A DNA stretch of 5,845 nt from an uncultured Clostridium sp. (GTDB taxonomy: Bacteria > Bacillota > Clostridia > Lachnospirales > Lachnospiraceae): positions 1-5,845 of the forward strand of contig CATWBR010000297.1 of the NCBI GenBank assembly GCA_958349075.1, written 5' to 3'. A program made the translations under genes and the position numbers. Of the stretch, positions 5,208 through 5,845 are shown one piece after another; the first letter of the stretch is position 1, and every line of letters starts with the position of its first letter. Below the pieces are notes generated by a model. That model saw only the letters and a program-made list of their open reading frames with translations. It was not told the DNA's origin and did not search any database.

Positions 5208-5798
5208 CTATTCTGTTGTTTCCGGCGTTTCTGTGCTGCCTGCCGCAGCCTCTGTATTTCCGTTCCCCTCTTCGGCCAGACTCTTCTCCAGCTCTGTTGT
5301 GTCAGGGAGGACAAACTCCACACCTGCACCAAAGTTACCGCTCATAAACCAGGTTTCCTCGTCGTCCTGTGTACTTGCGGGTGCAATTCCAAAGGAAATA
5401 CCATAATCCTTCCAAAGACCTCCGTAGGAATTGTCGCTGGATTTCTCAATGGAGAAGTCCTGTGTGGCAACTACATCATTGAATCCCTTAATCAGATTAT
5501 CCGCATAATTTCTGATTTCGCTGGTTGGGAAATCGTCCGATACAACCCACACCAACATGATTTCTTTCTTCTGCGGTTCCAGAAGGAAGTGAAAATCATC
5601 ACTGTAAGGATACGTTGCCTTATCCTCAAAAACACCCTCTGCATCCGAACTTACCTGAGTCCAGTCAATCTCTATATCATCCTGCATATCGAAATTAGGA
5701 TCCGCAATCTTAGTCTCGGAATCCGGCTGTACAATGTTGCTCTGTGTACATCCGCTGAGCAGAACCATGCATGCTGCTAATACTAAAAATTTCTTCAT
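5208..5798 (-). CDS. Lipoprotein of unknown function
   Basis: A 196-residue exported lipoprotein that I do not recognise as a named family. The N-terminus is a lipoprotein signal: MKKF, a hydrophobic stretch, then lipobox LSGC with C17 as the expected lipidated residue, followed by a polar linker. The folded part (about 45-165) is acidic and aromatic-rich, with FHFLLEPQKKEIMLVWVV and GGLWKDYGISFGIAP as notable segments. The C-terminal 30 residues (about 167-196) are Thr/Glu/Gly/Ala-rich low complexity. It should sit on the outer face of the cytoplasmic membrane. AGGAGG at 5809-5814 supports the start, but two starts compete: ATG at 5798 (spacing 10) and the preceding in-frame TTG at 5801 (spacing 7). 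I prefer ATG; the TTG would add one Met. It has its own promoter edge and a shared terminator, so it is probably monocistronic. Confidence 0.85.
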   Translation of the reverse strand: MKKFLVLAACMVLLSGCTQSNIVQPDSETKIADPNFDMQDDIEIDWTQVSSDAEGVFEDKATYPYSDDFHFLLEPQKKEIMLVWVVSDDFPTSEIRNYADNLIKGFNDVVATQDFSIEKSSDNSYGGLWKDYGISFGIAPASTQDDEETWFMSGNFGAGVEFVLPDTTELEKSLAEEGNGNTEAAAGSTETPETTE

Positions 5799-5808
5799 CA
5801 AAATTTTA

Positions 5809-5814
5809 CCTCCT
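5809..5814 (-). promoter_or_regulatory. Ribosome binding site for the lipoprotein gene
   Basis: A consensus AGGAGG on the minus strand (within TAAGGAGGT). Its spacing is 7 bases to TTG at 5801 and 10 to ATG at 5798, so it leaves the exact start codon open. Confidence 0.85.
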
Positions 5815-5828
5815 TACGCCGCATGGTT

Positions 5829-5834
5829 ATTATA
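5829..5834 (-). promoter_or_regulatory. -10 box of the lipoprotein promoter (partial)
   Basis: A consensus TATAAT on the minus strand lies about 30 bases upstream of the start codon, within TATATTATATAATAACC. A -35 box with 17-base spacing would fall just outside the window, so the promoter is incomplete here. Expected transcription start is near 5822, giving a leader of about 23 bases. Confidence 0.6.
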
Positions 5835-5845
5835 TAATATACTTG

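Overview
The window looks like chromosomal DNA from a mid-GC, Gram-positive anaerobe of the Clostridia, most plausibly a Lachnospiraceae-type gut species. This is inference from gene content and style: an AGCS amino-acid/sodium symporter, a cytoplasmic-type zinc-dependent phospholipase C family protein, a large GT-C-like polytopic protein, a lipobox lipoprotein, strong AGGAGG-type ribosome binding sites and several classical stem-plus-T-run terminators. No rRNA, tRNA, CRISPR, phage or transposase gene is visible.

Layout. 1-421 has no convincing gene. It holds AT-rich DNA, two small hairpins, a terminator (167-206) and a 166-bp perfectly centred palindromic repeat (243-408) with 20-bp perfect terminal inverted repeats. 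422-1774 (minus) is the AGCS symporter. 1775-2119 is a divergent intergenic region rich in inverted and direct repeats, including one inverted repeat that carries a consensus TATAAT on each strand. 2120-3097 (plus) is the zinc-dependent phospholipase C family protein; its terminator starts inside its last codons. 3183-4979 (plus) is a 598-residue multi-spanning membrane protein with GT-C glycosyltransferase-like motifs. 4980-5207 holds three short direct repeats and a near-symmetrical bidirectional terminator shared with the convergent lipoprotein gene at 5208-5798 (minus), whose -10 box lies at the right edge.

The four genes look like four separate transcription units rather than one operon: each is bounded by its own terminator, a strand switch or both. 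Three of the products are envelope-related (transporter, GT-C-like protein, lipoprotein), but the sequence gives no sign that they form a pathway. I do not see a clear new multi-gene system. The most interesting object is the palindromic element at 243-408: its imperfect pairs are G.U wobbles on one strand only, and it carries two tandem G.A motifs. That argues for selection on a folded RNA (or single strand) rather than on a passive DNA repeat.
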